Position numbers and translations under genes: made by a program
The notes under the pieces: generated by a model
What the model saw: only the letters and a program-made list of their open reading frames with translations
The model's database searches: none
What the model was told of the DNA's origin: nothing
From: Paracoccaceae bacterium
GTDB lineage: Bacteria; Pseudomonadota; Alphaproteobacteria; Rhodobacterales; Rhodobacteraceae
DNA length: 58,494 nt
Assembly: GCA_014654775.1 (NCBI GenBank)
Contig: JACVZW010000027.1
Location: 17,030 to 75,523 of the forward strand
Direction: 5' to 3'
Shown here: positions 42,310 to 52,266 of the stretch, one piece after another
Position numbering within the stretch: the stretch's first letter is position 1
How the letters are laid out: each line of letters begins with the position of its first letter

Positions 42310-43479
42310 ATGTCCCGAATGAACTATGTTTTTACCTCCGAGTCCGTGTCGGAGGGGCATCCTGACAAGGTGTGCGACCGCATTTCCGATGCGGTTCTGG
42401 ACGCCTTCCTGTCAGAAGAGCCGAATGCCCGTGTTGCCTGTGAAACCTTTGCCACGACCAACACGGTCGTCGTGGGCGGGGAAGTCGGTCTGTCCACCGA
42501 GGCGGCCACCAAAGCGATGCTTGCACGTGTCGAGGGGATCGTCCGCGACTGCGTGAAGGATATCGGTTACGAGCAGGACAAGTTCCACTGGAACACCCTG
42601 AAGGTGCACAACTTCCTGCACGAGCAATCCGCCCATATCGCGCAAGGCGTAGACCGCGACGGCGCGGGCGATCAGGGCATCATGTTCGGCTATGCCTGCC
42701 GCGAGACGCCGGAACTGATGCCGGCGCCGATCCAGTATTCCCAAGCGATCCTGCGGCGTCTGGCTGAGGTGCGGAAGTCGGGCAAGGAACCCACGCTGGG
42801 GCCGGATGCGAAGTCGCAGCTGTCGCTGCGCTATGAGGATGGCAAGCCCGTTGAGGTGACCTCTATCGTGCTGTCGACGCAGCATCTGGACGAGGCGCAG
42901 ACGAGCGACGACATCCGCGCCATCGTGGAGCCCTATATCCGCGAGATCCTGCCCGATGGCTGGATCAGCGACAGGACCGAGTGGTGGGTGAACCCGACGG
43001 GCAAGTTCGTCATTGGTGGACCTGATGGCGATGCGGGCCTGACCGGGCGCAAGATCATCGTGGACACCTATGGTGGCGCAGCGCCGCATGGCGGCGGGGC
43101 CTTCTCGGGCAAGGACCCGACGAAGGTGGACCGGTCTGCCGCCTATGCTGCGCGCTATCTGGCGAAGAACGTGGTGGCGGCAGGGCTGGCGGATCGCTGC
43201 ACCCTGCAGGTGTCCTATGCGATCGGGGTGGCGAAGCCGCTGTCGATCTATGTTGACACGCATGGCACGGGGGCCGTGGATGCCTCGGCCATCGAACGGG
43301 CCGTGGCGGAATGCATGGACCTGACACCGCGCGGTATCCGCACGGCGCTTGGCCTGAACAAGCCGATCTATGCCCGCACCTCGGCCTATGGCCATTTCGG
43401 GCGCGAGGCCACGGCGGATGGCGGTTTCAGCTGGGAGAAGACCGATCTGGTGGATGCGCTGAAGAAGGCAGTCCGCTGA
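42310..43479 (+). CDS. metK: S-adenosylmethionine synthetase
   Basis: MetK makes SAM from methionine and ATP. The 389-residue protein begins [20 protein letters not shown], with the methionine/ATP site in [16 protein letters not shown]. The hallmark loops [15 protein letters not shown] and [21 protein letters not shown] are intact. Expression is probably switched off by SAM through the riboswitch that overlaps its ribosome-binding site. A terminator follows at 43512. Confidence 0.97.
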   Translation: MSRMNYVFTSESVSEGHPDKVCDRISDAVLDAFLSEEPNARVACETFATTNTVVVGGEVGLSTEAATKAMLARVEGIVRDCVKDIGYEQDKFHWNTLKVHNFLHEQSAHIAQGVDRDGAGDQGIMFGYACRETPELMPAPIQYSQAILRRLAEVRKSGKEPTLGPDAKSQLSLRYEDGKPVEVTSIVLSTQHLDEAQTSDDIRAIVEPYIREILPDGWISDRTEWWVNPTGKFVIGGPDGDAGLTGRKIIVDTYGGAAPHGGGAFSGKDPTKVDRSAAYAARYLAKNVVAAGLADRCTLQVSYAIGVAKPLSIYVDTHGTGAVDASAIERAVAECMDLTPRGIRTALGLNKPIYARTSAYGHFGREATADGGFSWEKTDLVDALKKAVR

Positions 43480-43511
43480 CGGGTTGACCCTGCAGCCGTG
43501 ACAGGGTTAGA

Positions 43512-43538
43512 GGCCCCGGATCATCTCCGGGGCCTTTT
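43512..43538 (+). terminator. Rho-independent terminator of metK, abutting the trmB start
   Basis: A 9-bp stem GGCCCCGGA (43512-43520) with TCCGGGGCC (43526-43534) and a 5-nt loop is followed by TTTT. The trmB ATG is at 43541, two bases after the T-run. A smaller stem ACCCTG/CAGGGT (43487-43507) precedes it. Confidence 0.85.
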
Positions 43539-43540
43539 CC

Positions 43541-44242
43541 ATGTCAGACCAGCCTGTGACCGAGCGGCGCAACTTTTATGGCCGTGTGCATGGCAAGACC
43601 CTGCGGGCCAGCCAGAAGACCTATCTGGCCGAAGATCTGGGGAAAGTCCGGCTGTCCGGCATCACTGTGGAGGAGAACCCGGAGAGGGCCGCACTGGACG
43701 TGGCAGGGCTGTTCGGCGGGCGGCCGTTGTGGCTGGAAGTGGGGTTCGGCGGGGGGGAGCATCTGGTCCATATGGCCGCGCGCTATCCGGAGGTGGGGAT
43801 CATCGGCTGCGAGCCCTTCGTGAACGGTGTGGCGATGCTGTTGGGCAAGATCCGGGCGGCAGGGGCGGAGAACCTACGCATCCATCCCGGCGATGTGCGC
43901 GATCTGTTCGACGTGCTGCCTGCGAGATCGGTGGTGAAGTGCTTCCTCAATTACCCTGACCCTTGGCCCAAAGCGCGGCATCATCGGCGGCGTTTCGTGA
44001 CGCCTGGATACCTTGGTGCGCTGGCGCGGGTGATGGCGCCGGGGGCGGAATTCCGGGTGGCGACGGATATTCCCGATTACGTGCGACAGACGCTGGACGA
44101 GGTCCCGCAAGCGGGGTTTGATCTGGTGGCGCAGGCGGGCGCGGGTGGCGCCTGGGAGGACTGGATTTCCACGCGCTACGAACAGAAGGCCCTGCGCGAG
44201 GGGCGGTCGCCCCATTACCTGACCTTCCGGCGGCAGGGTTAG
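43541..44242 (+). CDS. trmB: tRNA (guanine-N7)-methyltransferase
   Basis: TrmB forms m7G46 in tRNA. The 233-residue protein has the SAM-binding region WLEVGFGGGEHLVHMA (about 65-80), GCEPFVNGV and the catalytic segment FLNYPDPWPKARHHRRRF (about 130-150). RNFYGRVHGKTL near the N-terminus is usual for Rhodobacteraceae and supports ATG 43541. That ATG has no Shine-Dalgarno, only the terminator hairpin of metK directly upstream. Confidence 0.94.
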   Translation: MSDQPVTERRNFYGRVHGKTLRASQKTYLAEDLGKVRLSGITVEENPERAALDVAGLFGGRPLWLEVGFGGGEHLVHMAARYPEVGIIGCEPFVNGVAMLLGKIRAAGAENLRIHPGDVRDLFDVLPARSVVKCFLNYPDPWPKARHHRRRFVTPGYLGALARVMAPGAEFRVATDIPDYVRQTLDEVPQAGFDLVAQAGAGGAWEDWISTRYEQKALREGRSPHYLTFRRQG

Positions 44243-44249
44243 GCTACCG

Positions 44250-45311
44250 TCAGGCCGGGATTGCCCACCATTCGCCGGGGGCGAGTGCGCGGAAGCGGTC
44301 AGTGCCGATCCCTTTGGCCTGCAGCGCGGCGGCGAGGGCGGCGGGGGGGGCATCGCGGCCTTCATTCGTGAGTTGGAAGGTGCCCCAGTGGTGGCCCACG
44401 GCGTGGGCCGCGCCCGACAGCAGAAAGCCTTCCACAGCCTCGGCCGGGTCCTGATGCTGATCGCGCATGAACCAGCGGGGTTCATAGGCCCCGACGGGCA
44501 GGATCGCGGCGCGAATAGGCCCGTGTTTCTGCGGCAGGTCGCGATAGGGGCGGCCCTGGTCAAAGCCAGTGTCGCCGATATGGAAGATGCGGCCTGCCGG
44601 CGTGTCGATCAGGAAGGCCGACCACAGCGCCATGGACCGGTCGCGCGTGCCGCGCGCCGACCAATGGTGGCAGGGTTCGAAATGCACACGGGCCGGGCCG
44701 ACGGGCAAGCTGTGGCCCCAGTTGCCGGTGACGACGCGCATGTCGGGGACGGCTTCCTTGACGATCGTGTCGTTGCCCAAGGGCGTGATCACAAGGGGAT
44801 CATGCGCCGCCTTCAGCCGCGCCAGCGTGGCCAGATCGAGGTGATCGTAATGGTTGTGGGTTAGAAGGACCGCGTCGATGCGGGGCAGCGCCTCGAACCT
44901 TATGCCCGGGGCCGTGGCGCGGCGGGGACCTGCAAAGGTGAAGGGGCTGGCGCGATCCGACCAGACCGGATCGGTCAGCAGGTTCAGCCCGGCCACCTGA
45001 ATGAGCAGGGTCGCATGACCGACCATGGTGATGATGAGGTCATCCACCCGGGGCGCAGGGATGGATTGGCGGATGCCGACGCTTTCGGGCCATTTCGCGC
45101 GGCCGCCTGCGGCTTGCCATTTCAGCAGATCGGCAAATCCCTTGGGCTGGCTGCCGCCGGGGTTGAAGAAGCGGGTGCCGTCGAAATTCGGTCCCGGGGG
45201 GCCTTGGTAATAGCGGTTGCGGGCAGGGGACAGGGCGAAAGCTCCGGTAGCGGCGACGGCGGCGCCAGTCGCGAGAAGGGCAGTGCGGGCAAGGAAACGG
45301 CGGCGGTTCAT
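44250..45311 (-). CDS. Tat-exported metallo-beta-lactamase-fold hydrolase
   Basis: ATG 45311 begins a twin-arginine signal ([20 protein letters not shown]), giving 353 residues. The mature protein is a UlaG/NAPE-PLD-like MBL-fold enzyme with the metal motif [10 protein letters not shown] (about 155), further ligands in [11 protein letters not shown] and GDTGFDQG, and GHHWGTFQL near the C-terminus. Tat export suggests metal loading in the cytoplasm. N-acyl phospholipid or other ester hydrolysis is possible; the substrate is unknown. It is convergent with trmB (7 nt between stops) and divergent from aroA. Confidence 0.87.
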   Translation of the reverse strand: MNRRRFLARTALLATGAAVAATGAFALSPARNRYYQGPPGPNFDGTRFFNPGGSQPKGFADLLKWQAAGGRAKWPESVGIRQSIPAPRVDDLIITMVGHATLLIQVAGLNLLTDPVWSDRASPFTFAGPRRATAPGIRFEALPRIDAVLLTHNHYDHLDLATLARLKAAHDPLVITPLGNDTIVKEAVPDMRVVTGNWGHSLPVGPARVHFEPCHHWSARGTRDRSMALWSAFLIDTPAGRIFHIGDTGFDQGRPYRDLPQKHGPIRAAILPVGAYEPRWFMRDQHQDPAEAVEGFLLSGAAHAVGHHWGTFQLTNEGRDAPPAALAAALQAKGIGTDRFRALAPGEWWAIPA

Positions 45312-45450
45312 CGGTATTGATATGAGTCCGGCGGCGGCATCTTCAACCCTTGCGCGATCTGATGCGAGCCGTTGCGGGGCTGTCGCTTGGGGCATGGACC
45401 GGCCCCCTTGCTTGCGCTATCAGGCGGGCCGGAATGACAGGGAGATCAGC

Positions 45451-46797
45451 ATGTCCGGCCACGGCGAAGCGCAACCGATGACCGCCCGCAAATCCGGGCC
45501 CCTGAAGGGCGTGGCCGAGGTGCCGGGCGACAAGTCGATCAGCCACCGTGCGCTGATTTTCGGGGCGATGGCCGTGGGTGAGACGCATGTCACGGGCCTT
45601 TTGGAAGGGCAGGACGTGCTGGACACGGCCAAGGCCATGCGCGCCTTCGGGGCCGAAGTGACGCGCCACGCCCTCGGCGAATGGACGGTGAATGGCGTGG
45701 GCGTGGGTGGGTTCCGCGAGCCTGCGGATGTGATCGATTGTGGGAACTCCGGCACGGGCGTGCGGTTGATCATGGGGACGATGGCGACGAGCGCGATCAC
45801 GGCGACCTTCACGGGCGATGCGTCGTTGCGCAAGCGGCCGATGGGGCGGGTCACTGATCCGCTCTCGCTCTTCGGCACGCGGGCCTATGGGCGGCAGGGC
45901 GGGCGTCTGCCGATGACGGTGGTCGGGGCGGCGGACCCGGTGCCGGTGCGCTATGCGCTGCCTGTCGCCAGTGCGCAGGTGAAATCGGCCGTGCTGCTGG
46001 CGGGGTTGAACGCACCCGGGCAGACCGTGGTGATCGAGAAGGAACCGACGCGGGATCATTCCGAACGGATGCTGGTCGGTTTTGGCGCGGAACTGGTGGT
46101 GGAGAAGACGGCCGAAGGCAATGTCATCACCCTGACCGGGCGACCGGAATTGCGGCCGCAGCGCGTGGCGGTGCCGCGTGATCCGTCTTCGGCGGCCTTT
46201 CCGACCTGTGCTGCACTGATCGTGGAGGGGTCGGATATCACTGTGCCGGGGGTGAGCCAGAACCTGACGCGTAACGGGCTGTACCTGACCTTGGTGGAGA
46301 TGGGGGCGGAGATCGAGTTCCAGAACCCGCGCGAGGAGGGGGGCGAACCTGTTGCCGACCTGCGGGTGAGATTTTCTCCCAACCTCAAGGGCATAGAGGT
46401 GCCGGAGGAGCGCGCGCCGTCGATGATCGACGAGTATCCGATCCTGTCGGTGGTGGCGGCCTTTGCCGAAGGAACCACGGTGATGCGCGGCGTGAAGGAG
46501 TTGCGGGTCAAGGAAAGCGACCGGATCGACGCGATGGCGCGGGGGCTGGAGGCCTGTGGGGTAAAGGTGGAAGAAGACGAGGATACGCTGATCGTCCACG
46601 GCCTTGGCGCGGGCGGGGTGCCGGGCGGTGCGACCTGTGCCACGCATCTGGACCATCGGATCGCGATGAGTTTTCTGGTCTGCGGGATGGCGGCGAAGGC
46701 GGCAGTTTCGGTGGATGATGCCTCGCCCATCCTGACCTCTTTCCCGATTTTTGAAGGGCTGATGACGGGACTGGGTGCGGACCTCGCGCGCGGATGA
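45451..46797 (+). CDS. aroA: 5-enolpyruvylshikimate-3-phosphate synthase (class II type)
   Basis: AroA joins shikimate 3-phosphate and phosphoenolpyruvate in aromatic amino-acid synthesis. ATG 45451 follows GGGAGATC and gives 448 residues. Sequence blocks [57 protein letters not shown] and [13 protein letters not shown] match the class II (CP4-like) branch. The PEP-site loop reads [11 protein letters not shown], with Gly at the position where the CP4 enzyme has Ala. It is followed by cmk through the dispersed repeat. Confidence 0.96.
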   Translation: MSGHGEAQPMTARKSGPLKGVAEVPGDKSISHRALIFGAMAVGETHVTGLLEGQDVLDTAKAMRAFGAEVTRHALGEWTVNGVGVGGFREPADVIDCGNSGTGVRLIMGTMATSAITATFTGDASLRKRPMGRVTDPLSLFGTRAYGRQGGRLPMTVVGAADPVPVRYALPVASAQVKSAVLLAGLNAPGQTVVIEKEPTRDHSERMLVGFGAELVVEKTAEGNVITLTGRPELRPQRVAVPRDPSSAAFPTCAALIVEGSDITVPGVSQNLTRNGLYLTLVEMGAEIEFQNPREEGGEPVADLRVRFSPNLKGIEVPEERAPSMIDEYPILSVVAAFAEGTTVMRGVKELRVKESDRIDAMARGLEACGVKVEEDEDTLIVHGLGAGGVPGGATCATHLDHRIAMSFLVCGMAAKAAVSVDDASPILTSFPIFEGLMTGLGADLARG

Positions 46798-46800
46798 CGG

Positions 46801-46875
46801 GCCGGGGACGGGGGGCTGTCTGCCCCCCGCGGCCCTTCGGGCCTTCCCCCTGAGAGTATTTCGGCCAAGATGAAG
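46801..46875 (+). repeat. Dispersed intergenic repeat, shortened copy B (upstream of cmk)
   Basis: A hairpin GGGGGGC-tgtct-GCCCCCC, a GCGGCCC-ttc-GGGCC block and then CCCCCTGAGAGTATTTCGG and CCAAGATGAAG reproduce the 3' half of copies A and C. The whole gap between aroA and cmk is this element. Confidence 0.7.
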
Positions 46876-46880
46876 GGGCT

Positions 46881-47480
46881 TTGGCAGTGATCTTCACGGT
46901 GGCGATCGACGGGCCTGCGGCGGCGGGGAAGGGGACGATCGGGCGGGCCTTGGCCGCGCGGTTCGGGTTCCGGCATCTGGATACGGGGCTGCTTTACCGT
47001 GCGGTGGGCGCGAAGGGCGGTGATCCGGTGGCGGCGGCGGAGGGGTTGGTGCCTTCCGATCTGGAGCGGGACGATCTGCGGTCGCTGGCGGCAGGGCAAG
47101 CGGCATCGAAAGTGGCGGTGATTCCAGAGGTTCGGGCGGCGCTTGTGGACTTTCAGCGGCGCTTTGCGCGGGCCGAAGGGGGCGCGGTTCTGGACGGGCG
47201 GGATATCGGCACGGTGATCTGCCCGGAGGCGGAGGTGAAGCTGTATGTGACCGCCTCGGCCGAGGTGCGCGCGCATAGGCGGTGGCTGGAGGTCGGCGGG
47301 GATCAATCCCTTGTGCTGGCCGAGGTGCGGGAGCGGGATGCGCGCGACATGGGGCGGGCGGATGCGCCGCTGCGGGCGGCGGCGGATGCGGTGGTGCTGG
47401 ATACGAGCGAGATGACGGTGGAGGCGGCGGTGGCGCGGGCCATCGCGGTGGTGGAACAGACCTTGGAGGGACGGGGATGA
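46881..47480 (+). CDS. cmk: Cytidylate kinase
   Basis: Cmk phosphorylates CMP and dCMP. The 199-residue protein has the P-loop [13 protein letters not shown] (about 9-21), the CMP-binding [13 protein letters not shown] and [23 protein letters not shown]. It is shorter than the roughly 225-residue E. coli enzyme, lacking part of the CMP-binding insert, as is common in alphaproteobacteria. The start is TTG 46881 or GTG 46887 behind GAAGGGG from the dispersed repeat; there is no ATG. The stop overlaps the next start as ATGA. Confidence 0.93.
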   Translation: MAVIFTVAIDGPAAAGKGTIGRALAARFGFRHLDTGLLYRAVGAKGGDPVAAAEGLVPSDLERDDLRSLAAGQAASKVAVIPEVRAALVDFQRRFARAEGGAVLDGRDIGTVICPEAEVKLYVTASAEVRAHRRWLEVGGDQSLVLAEVRERDARDMGRADAPLRAAADAVVLDTSEMTVEAAVARAIAVVEQTLEGRG

Positions 47481-48253
47481 CAGGGATTCGGTTGCCGGAA
47501 CTGAAGGGGAAGGCCGTGCTGATCACCGGGGCCTCTACAGGCATCGGGGCGGCCTTGGCGCGGGCCTTCGCCGCGCAGGGCGCACGGGTGGGGCTGCATT
47601 ACAACGCATCGGAAGATGCAGCGAAAGCAGTGGCTTACGAGATATCGGCGGCGGGTGGCGAGGCGGTGCTGATCCGCGCGGATGTGTCGACCGGGGCGGG
47701 GGCGAAGGCGGCGGTGGAGGGGGCCTTGGCGGCCTTCGGGCGGCTGGATGGGTTGGTCAACAATGCCGGGGGAATGGTGCGGCGGGTTCCCTATGCCGAT
47801 GTTTCTGAACGGGATTATGATGAGATCATGGACCTGAACGCGCGGTCCGTGGTGGTGGCGTCGCAAGCCGCCGTCGCGCCGTTGAAGGCGGCGGGGGGCG
47901 GGTTCATCATCAACACCACATCCGTTGCCGCGCGGAATGGGGCGAGTGGCGGGGCGGGGCTTTACGGATCGTCCAAGGCATTCGTCCACAACGTGACGCG
48001 CGGGATGGCCAAGGAGTTGATTCCCTTTGGAATTCGCGTGAACGCCGTGGCGCCGGGGGTGATCACGACGCCGTTCCATGAGCGCTATTCGACCGAGGCG
48101 CAGTTGCAGGCGCAGTTGGCGACGATCCCGGCGGGAAGGCTCGGCGTGGCGGAGGATTGCGTGGGGGCCTATCTGTTTTTGGCCTGTGCGAGCCTGTCGG
48201 GATACATCGTTGGGCAGGTGATCGAAGTGAATGGCGGGCAGTTGATGCCCTGA
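47477..48253 (+). CDS. SDR-family oxidoreductase
   Basis: This 258-residue classical short-chain dehydrogenase has the cofactor motif TGASTGIG (about 17-24), NNAGG (about 95), the catalytic Ser in [10 protein letters not shown], and Tyr/Lys in GLYGSSKAF (about 157). The motif for the C-terminal cofactor lid, [13 protein letters not shown], is intact. It resembles FabG-like 3-oxoacyl reductases and sugar dehydrogenases; the substrate cannot be told. It is translationally coupled to cmk, at a position where many alphaproteobacteria go straight to rpsA. Confidence 0.9.
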   Translation: MTGIRLPELKGKAVLITGASTGIGAALARAFAAQGARVGLHYNASEDAAKAVAYEISAAGGEAVLIRADVSTGAGAKAAVEGALAAFGRLDGLVNNAGGMVRRVPYADVSERDYDEIMDLNARSVVVASQAAVAPLKAAGGGFIINTTSVAARNGASGGAGLYGSSKAFVHNVTRGMAKELIPFGIRVNAVAPGVITTPFHERYSTEAQLQAQLATIPAGRLGVAEDCVGAYLFLACASLSGYIVGQVIEVNGGQLMP

Positions 48254-48314
48254 CGGGCGGGCGTTAACGGATTGGTCTGGCAGGGGAAATTGGCGGGAAG
48301 CGCCGTTGGCGACT

Positions 48315-48378
48315 GTGCCCTGTTTTGTGCCGCATTCTGTGCCCACAACTGTGCATACAAATTTGGGCAGAGTTGTGG
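48315..48378. repeat. Four 12-bp-spaced GTGCC direct repeats plus an inverted repeat
   Basis: In the 218-nt gap between the SDR and EamA genes, TGTGCC-type units begin at 48315, 48327, 48339 and 48351 (the last reads GTGCA), exactly 12 bp apart. The third and fourth overlap an inverted repeat CCACAACT (48343-48350)/AGTTGTGG (48371-48378). Regular spacing suggests cooperative protein binding on the DNA. The rest of the gap holds nothing I recognise. Confidence 0.55.
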
Positions 48379-48471
48379 TGGGATTCTTGGTTAAGGGTGC
48401 GTGGGCGCACAGAGGGGCCGGATTGACCAGTCGCGCCACGCTTTGCCCATCCTTGGGGCACACCGCGCGGA

Positions 48472-49440
48472 TCATCGGTCTTTCGTCAGTGTCCGCTGAC
48501 CGCTCTTGCTGAACAGCCGCCAAAGCCGTCCGTCGATGGCTATCAGCCCTGCGCCGATCAGCGCCATGCCCGCGACGTGGCGCAGTAGAAGCGCCTCATC
48601 CAGAAACAGCGTTCCCAGCACGATCGCGCTGACGGGGATCAGGAATGTTACAAGCAGAAGGTTGGTGGCCCCTGCGGTGGAAAGGATGCGGAAATAGATC
48701 ACATAGGCCAGAGCCGTTGAAAGTGCGGCTGCCCCGATCAGGGCGGTGATGGCCGCTGGGCTGGGTGCGGGCACGTTCCACGGCCGATCCACAACAAGCA
48801 CGAAGGGGAGCAGGAGCAGACTGGACGCGATGACCTGTCCGGTTGCCGTGGCTATAGGCGTGATGCCGAGGCGGCGGAACCTTCGGCCGTAGATGCCTGC
48901 GACGGCGTAAGAGATCGCGGCGGCGAGGCACAGGAACTGGGCGGTGACAGCGGTTCCAAGATCGTGCAGGGCATCCAGTCCGATCATCACCGCGACCCCT
49001 GCAAAGCCGATGACAACGCCCGCGACCTTGACGGGCGAGGCGCGCTCGTCGCGGGTGAGAAGATGGGCCAGAAGGACGGTGAAGAGCGGGGTCGAGGCGT
49101 TTAGGATCGAGGCCACCCCAGAGGCGATGTGCTGCTGCCCCCAGACGATCAGCGAAAAGGGGATCGCGTTGTTCAGGAGGCCCATGGCGAAGAAGGCGGT
49201 CCAGATGCCCGGGTCATTGGGCAAGGGGTCATGTCGAAGACGCAGAAGGACAAGAAGGATCAGGGCGGCGAGCGCAACGCGGCACAGGACCACGGTGAAC
49301 ACGGGAAGTTCCCGCACGGCGATGCCGTTAAAGAAGAAGGACCCGCCCCAGAGCATGGCGAGAGAGAGGAGCAGCGCCCATTCAAGCAAGGACATCGGTT
49401 GCAGCGCCGGGGGGCGTTGGGCTGGCGGTGCGTGCTGCAT
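48472..49440 (-). CDS. EamA/DMT-superfamily transporter
   Basis: This inner-membrane protein has 322 residues from ATG 49440 (AGGAT site 7 nt upstream); an internal ATG (MSLLEW) 15 codons on is also possible. It has ten predicted helices in two EamA repeats (about 17-145 and 158-295), with the family-typical WGGSFFFNGIAV in helix 1 and GVASILNASTPLFTVLLAHLL in helix 4. Such proteins export amino acids or other metabolites. The substrate is unknown. Confidence 0.88.
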   Translation of the reverse strand: MQHAPPAQRPPALQPMSLLEWALLLSLAMLWGGSFFFNGIAVRELPVFTVVLCRVALAALILLVLLRLRHDPLPNDPGIWTAFFAMGLLNNAIPFSLIVWGQQHIASGVASILNASTPLFTVLLAHLLTRDERASPVKVAGVVIGFAGVAVMIGLDALHDLGTAVTAQFLCLAAAISYAVAGIYGRRFRRLGITPIATATGQVIASSLLLLPFVLVVDRPWNVPAPSPAAITALIGAAALSTALAYVIYFRILSTAGATNLLLVTFLIPVSAIVLGTLFLDEALLLRHVAGMALIGAGLIAIDGRLWRLFSKSGQRTLTKDR

Positions 49441-49690
49441 GGGCGATCCTCGGCGCAGGGGGCTTATGCCGAAGGTGTCATGCCGGGAAGGGCGCGCGCG
49501 ACCCGTTCCTTGCGCTTTTGCCGTAATGGGACAGGTCGGCACGACCTTGGACCTAGTCTGCAGTTTAGGAGCGAGGCGATCGGAGGTGGCGGGATGAACC
49601 CCTCGCTATGGGTGGTGCGTGCCTTGGTGGGTGATCTATTGATCTCGCAGTTGTTGGGCCAGGCGCCGTTCAGCGGCGACGCCCGTCAGA

Positions 49691-50044
49691 TCAGCGCGAT
49701 GCGTTCGCGTTGCGCGGGGCGGGGTAGGGGCGGAAGAGGCCGATTTTGATGCTTTCGATCATGGGATGCGTTTTCACATAAAGCTGCACCGAGTCGGCGT
49801 CGGCGTCTGCGAGGGCAGTGACGGTGTTGTCGGGGGCGGCCAGACCCTTGATTTCGACTTCCGCCGCGAAATCGGGGTGGCGACCGGAGGCGCGGCCGAA
49901 CCTGTGGCGCATAAGGGGCCAGATGGAGACCAGTTTAAGCTTTGTCAGATGGTGGAGCCAAAGGCCGACGACATGCGCGAAGGCGTGCGCATAGGACTGT
50001 GTTCTGAGCTCGATCAAGCAGGGGTGTAGGGTGACCATGTGCAC
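49691..50044 (-). CDS. Hypothetical protein
   Basis: I do not recognise this 117-residue frame. It is plausible because its codons end strongly in C or G on the minus strand, as in real genes of this genome. There are alternative in-frame Met codons at residues 1 and 3. It has no signal peptide. The N-terminal half is helical and basic, while the middle (EVEIKGLAAPDNTVTALADADADSVQLYV) is acidic and strand-like. It stands alone between the EamA and rpsA genes, with no operon partner. It may be a lineage-specific gene or a chance frame. Confidence 0.45.
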   Translation of the reverse strand: MHMVTLHPCLIELRTQSYAHAFAHVVGLWLHHLTKLKLVSIWPLMRHRFGRASGRHPDFAAEVEIKGLAAPDNTVTALADADADSVQLYVKTHPMIESIKIGLFRPYPAPRNANASR

Positions 50045-50195
50045 GCATCTGGTAGGCGGTTCCTGTCCATATGATCGCCGTACATCATGCCGACCTTGCG
50101 CCTTGCTGCGCCGTCACGCCGCCAAGACCCCCTTTGCATTGGTTCGGTCAGGTAGAGATGGCGGCGGCGCCTCGCCGGGGACGGGCGCTTCGCGC

Positions 50196-50224
50196 TTGTT
50201 TTCCTTGGCCCGAGCGACTATAGG
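50196..50224 (+). promoter_or_regulatory. Promoter of rpsA and its 5' leader
   Basis: TTGTTT (50196-50201), 17 nt, then TATAGG (50219-50224) form a sigma-70-type promoter. The predicted leader of about 125 nt contains the small stem TCCGG-tttt-CCGGA. The 312-nt gap from 50045 to the rpsA start otherwise shows no gene. S1 genes are often autoregulated through their leader. Confidence 0.55.
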
Positions 50225-50356
50225 CCCCCCATCCTGACGGAAGAGTCGTGGCGTTTCCGGTTTTCCGGACCTGCGTGCGTTTCCCCCGAGGGGCCAGCCA
50301 AAGACCGGCGGAGACAACCGCTTGGCCAGAAAACCATGACAAAGGACGAACTGCAT

Positions 50357-52036
50357 ATGTGCGCGAAAAACGCTATGGAAGAATTCGAAGCCCTTCTGAA
50401 GGAGAGCTTTGAGATTGACACCCCCGAAGAGGGAACGGTTGTCAAAGGCAAGGTCATCGCCATCGAGGCGGGCCAGGCCATCGTCGATGTGGGCTACAAG
50501 ATGGAAGGCCGCATCGATCTGAAGGAATTCGCAAATCCCGGCGAACAGCCCAACATCAATGTGGGCGATGAGGTCGAGGTCTATCTGGACCGTGTGGAGA
50601 ATGCCCGCGGTGAGGCTGTCATCAGCCGCGAGAAGGCCCGCCGCGAAGAAGCCTGGGATCGTCTGGAGAAGGCCTATGCCGCCGAGACCCGCGTCGAAGG
50701 CGCGATCTTTGGGCGCGTCAAGGGCGGCTTCACCGTCGATCTGGGCGGTGCGGTGGCCTTCCTGCCCGGTTCGCAGGTGGACGTGCGCCCCGTGCGCGAT
50801 GCGGGCCCCCTGATGGGCATGAAGCAGCCCTTCCAGATCCTGAAGATGGACCGTCGCCGCGGCAATATCGTCGTGTCGCGCCGCGCCATTCTGGAAGAGA
50901 GCCGCGCCGAACAGCGCGCCGAAGTCATCTCCAACCTCACCGAAGGTCAGGTCGTGGATGGCGTGGTCAAGAACATCACCGAATACGGTGCGTTCGTTGA
51001 TCTGGGCGGCGTGGATGGCCTGCTCCATGTCACCGACATGGCGTGGCGTCGTGTGAACCACCCGTCCGAGATCCTGTCGATCGGCGAGACGGTGAAGGTT
51101 CAGGTCATCAAGATCAACAAGGACACGCACCGCATCAGCCTTGGCATGAAGCAGCTGCAGGCCGATCCGTGGGATGCCGTGGAAAAGGCCTATCCGCTGG
51201 GTTCGGTGCACAAGGGCCGCGTGACCAACATCACAGATTACGGCGCGTTTGTTGAGCTGGAAGCCGGTGTCGAAGGTCTGGTCCATGTCTCGGAAATGAG
51301 CTGGACCAAGAAGAACGTGCACCCCGGCAAGATCGTCTCCACCTCGCAGGAAGTGGATGTGATGGTTCTGGAGATCGACAGCGCCAAGCGCCGCGTGTCT
51401 CTGGGCCTGAAGCAGACGATGCGCAATCCGTGGGAAGTCTTCGCGGAAAGCCACCCGGTTGGGTCGACCATCGAAGGCGAAGTCAAGAACATCACCGAAT
51501 TCGGTCTGTTCGTCGGCCTCGACAACGATATCGACGGCATGGTCCATCTTTCGGACCTGTCCTGGGATCAGCGCGGCGAGGACGCCATCCAGAACTACCG
51601 CAAGGGCGACGTGGTCAAGGCCGCCGTCACCGAGGTGGATGTGGAGAAGGAGCGTATCTCGCTGTCGATCAAGGCGCTGGGCGATGATTCCTTCACCGAT
51701 GCGGTGGACGGCGTGAAGCGCGGTTCCGTGATCACCGTCGCCGTGACGGCGATCGAGGAAGGCGGAATCGAGGTGGAGTATAACGGCGCCAAGTCGTTCA
51801 TCCGCCGGTCGGACCTGTCGCGCGATCGTGCCGACCAGCGTCCGGAGCGGTTCCAGGTGGGCGACCACGTGGACGTCCGCGTGACCAACATCGACCCGAA
51901 GACCCGCCGTCTGGGCCTGTCGATCAAGGCGCGCGAGATCGCGGAAGAGAAAGAAGCCGTGGAACAGTACGGGTCGTCCGATTCGGGCGCGTCGCTGGGG
52001 GATATCCTTGGCGCGGCTCTGAAGGGCGGCAACTGA
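50357..52036 (+). CDS. rpsA: 30S ribosomal protein S1
   Basis: S1 binds mRNA on the small ribosomal subunit. From ATG 50357 (AAAGGA ten nt upstream) it has 559 residues; ATG 50336 would add seven but has no ribosome-binding site. Six S1 RNA-binding repeats are visible, starting near 27, 110, 195, 280, 370 and 455, for example VVKNITEYGAFVDLGGVDGLLHVTD and VTNITDYGAFVELEAG. Codon use is strongly biased to favoured codons, as for abundant ribosomal proteins. A good terminator follows. Confidence 0.97.
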   Translation: MCAKNAMEEFEALLKESFEIDTPEEGTVVKGKVIAIEAGQAIVDVGYKMEGRIDLKEFANPGEQPNINVGDEVEVYLDRVENARGEAVISREKARREEAWDRLEKAYAAETRVEGAIFGRVKGGFTVDLGGAVAFLPGSQVDVRPVRDAGPLMGMKQPFQILKMDRRRGNIVVSRRAILEESRAEQRAEVISNLTEGQVVDGVVKNITEYGAFVDLGGVDGLLHVTDMAWRRVNHPSEILSIGETVKVQVIKINKDTHRISLGMKQLQADPWDAVEKAYPLGSVHKGRVTNITDYGAFVELEAGVEGLVHVSEMSWTKKNVHPGKIVSTSQEVDVMVLEIDSAKRRVSLGLKQTMRNPWEVFAESHPVGSTIEGEVKNITEFGLFVGLDNDIDGMVHLSDLSWDQRGEDAIQNYRKGDVVKAAVTEVDVEKERISLSIKALGDDSFTDAVDGVKRGSVITVAVTAIEEGGIEVEYNGAKSFIRRSDLSRDRADQRPERFQVGDHVDVRVTNIDPKTRRLGLSIKAREIAEEKEAVEQYGSSDSGASLGDILGAALKGGN

Positions 52037-52062
52037 TCCGATCTTTCGGAAAGACCATGAGG

Positions 52063-52089
52063 AAGGCCCCGCCACGGCGGGGCCTTTTT
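52063..52089 (+). terminator. Rho-independent terminator of rpsA
   Basis: The stem GGCCCCGCC (52065-52073) with GGCGGGGCC (52076-52084), extended by AA/TT, is followed by TTTTT. Confidence 0.9.
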
Positions 52090-52173
52090 CCTTTGTGCAA
52101 CCGGAAGTCGTGTCGCGGGAGTGCGGCGGGGCCGCAGGAGCGGGCGGATTGCCATGTGACGCTTTCCTTTTCG

Positions 52174-52211
52174 TTGTGCGACAGGTTTTTTTGCCTATAG
52201 TCCAAGGCAAA
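52174..52211 (+). promoter_or_regulatory. Promoter of ihfB with an overlapping inverted repeat
   Basis: TTGTGC (52174-52179), 16 nt, then TATAGT (52196-52201) form a likely promoter. An inverted repeat TTTGCC (52190-52195)/GGCAAA (52206-52211) surrounds the -10 and could be an operator, perhaps for autoregulation. Confidence 0.5.
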
Positions 52212-52266
52212 CAACGACGTGGCGACCGATGGCGGCAGGCCTGCGGCGACCACAGGGGGGACATGG

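Noticed and set aside
49594-49749. 51-codon plus-strand frame with a GGAGG-like site (MNPSLWVVRALVGDLL...)
   Set aside because: It overlaps the hypothetical gene on the minus strand and ends in an Arg/Gly-rich tail typical of chance frames; not enough to call it.
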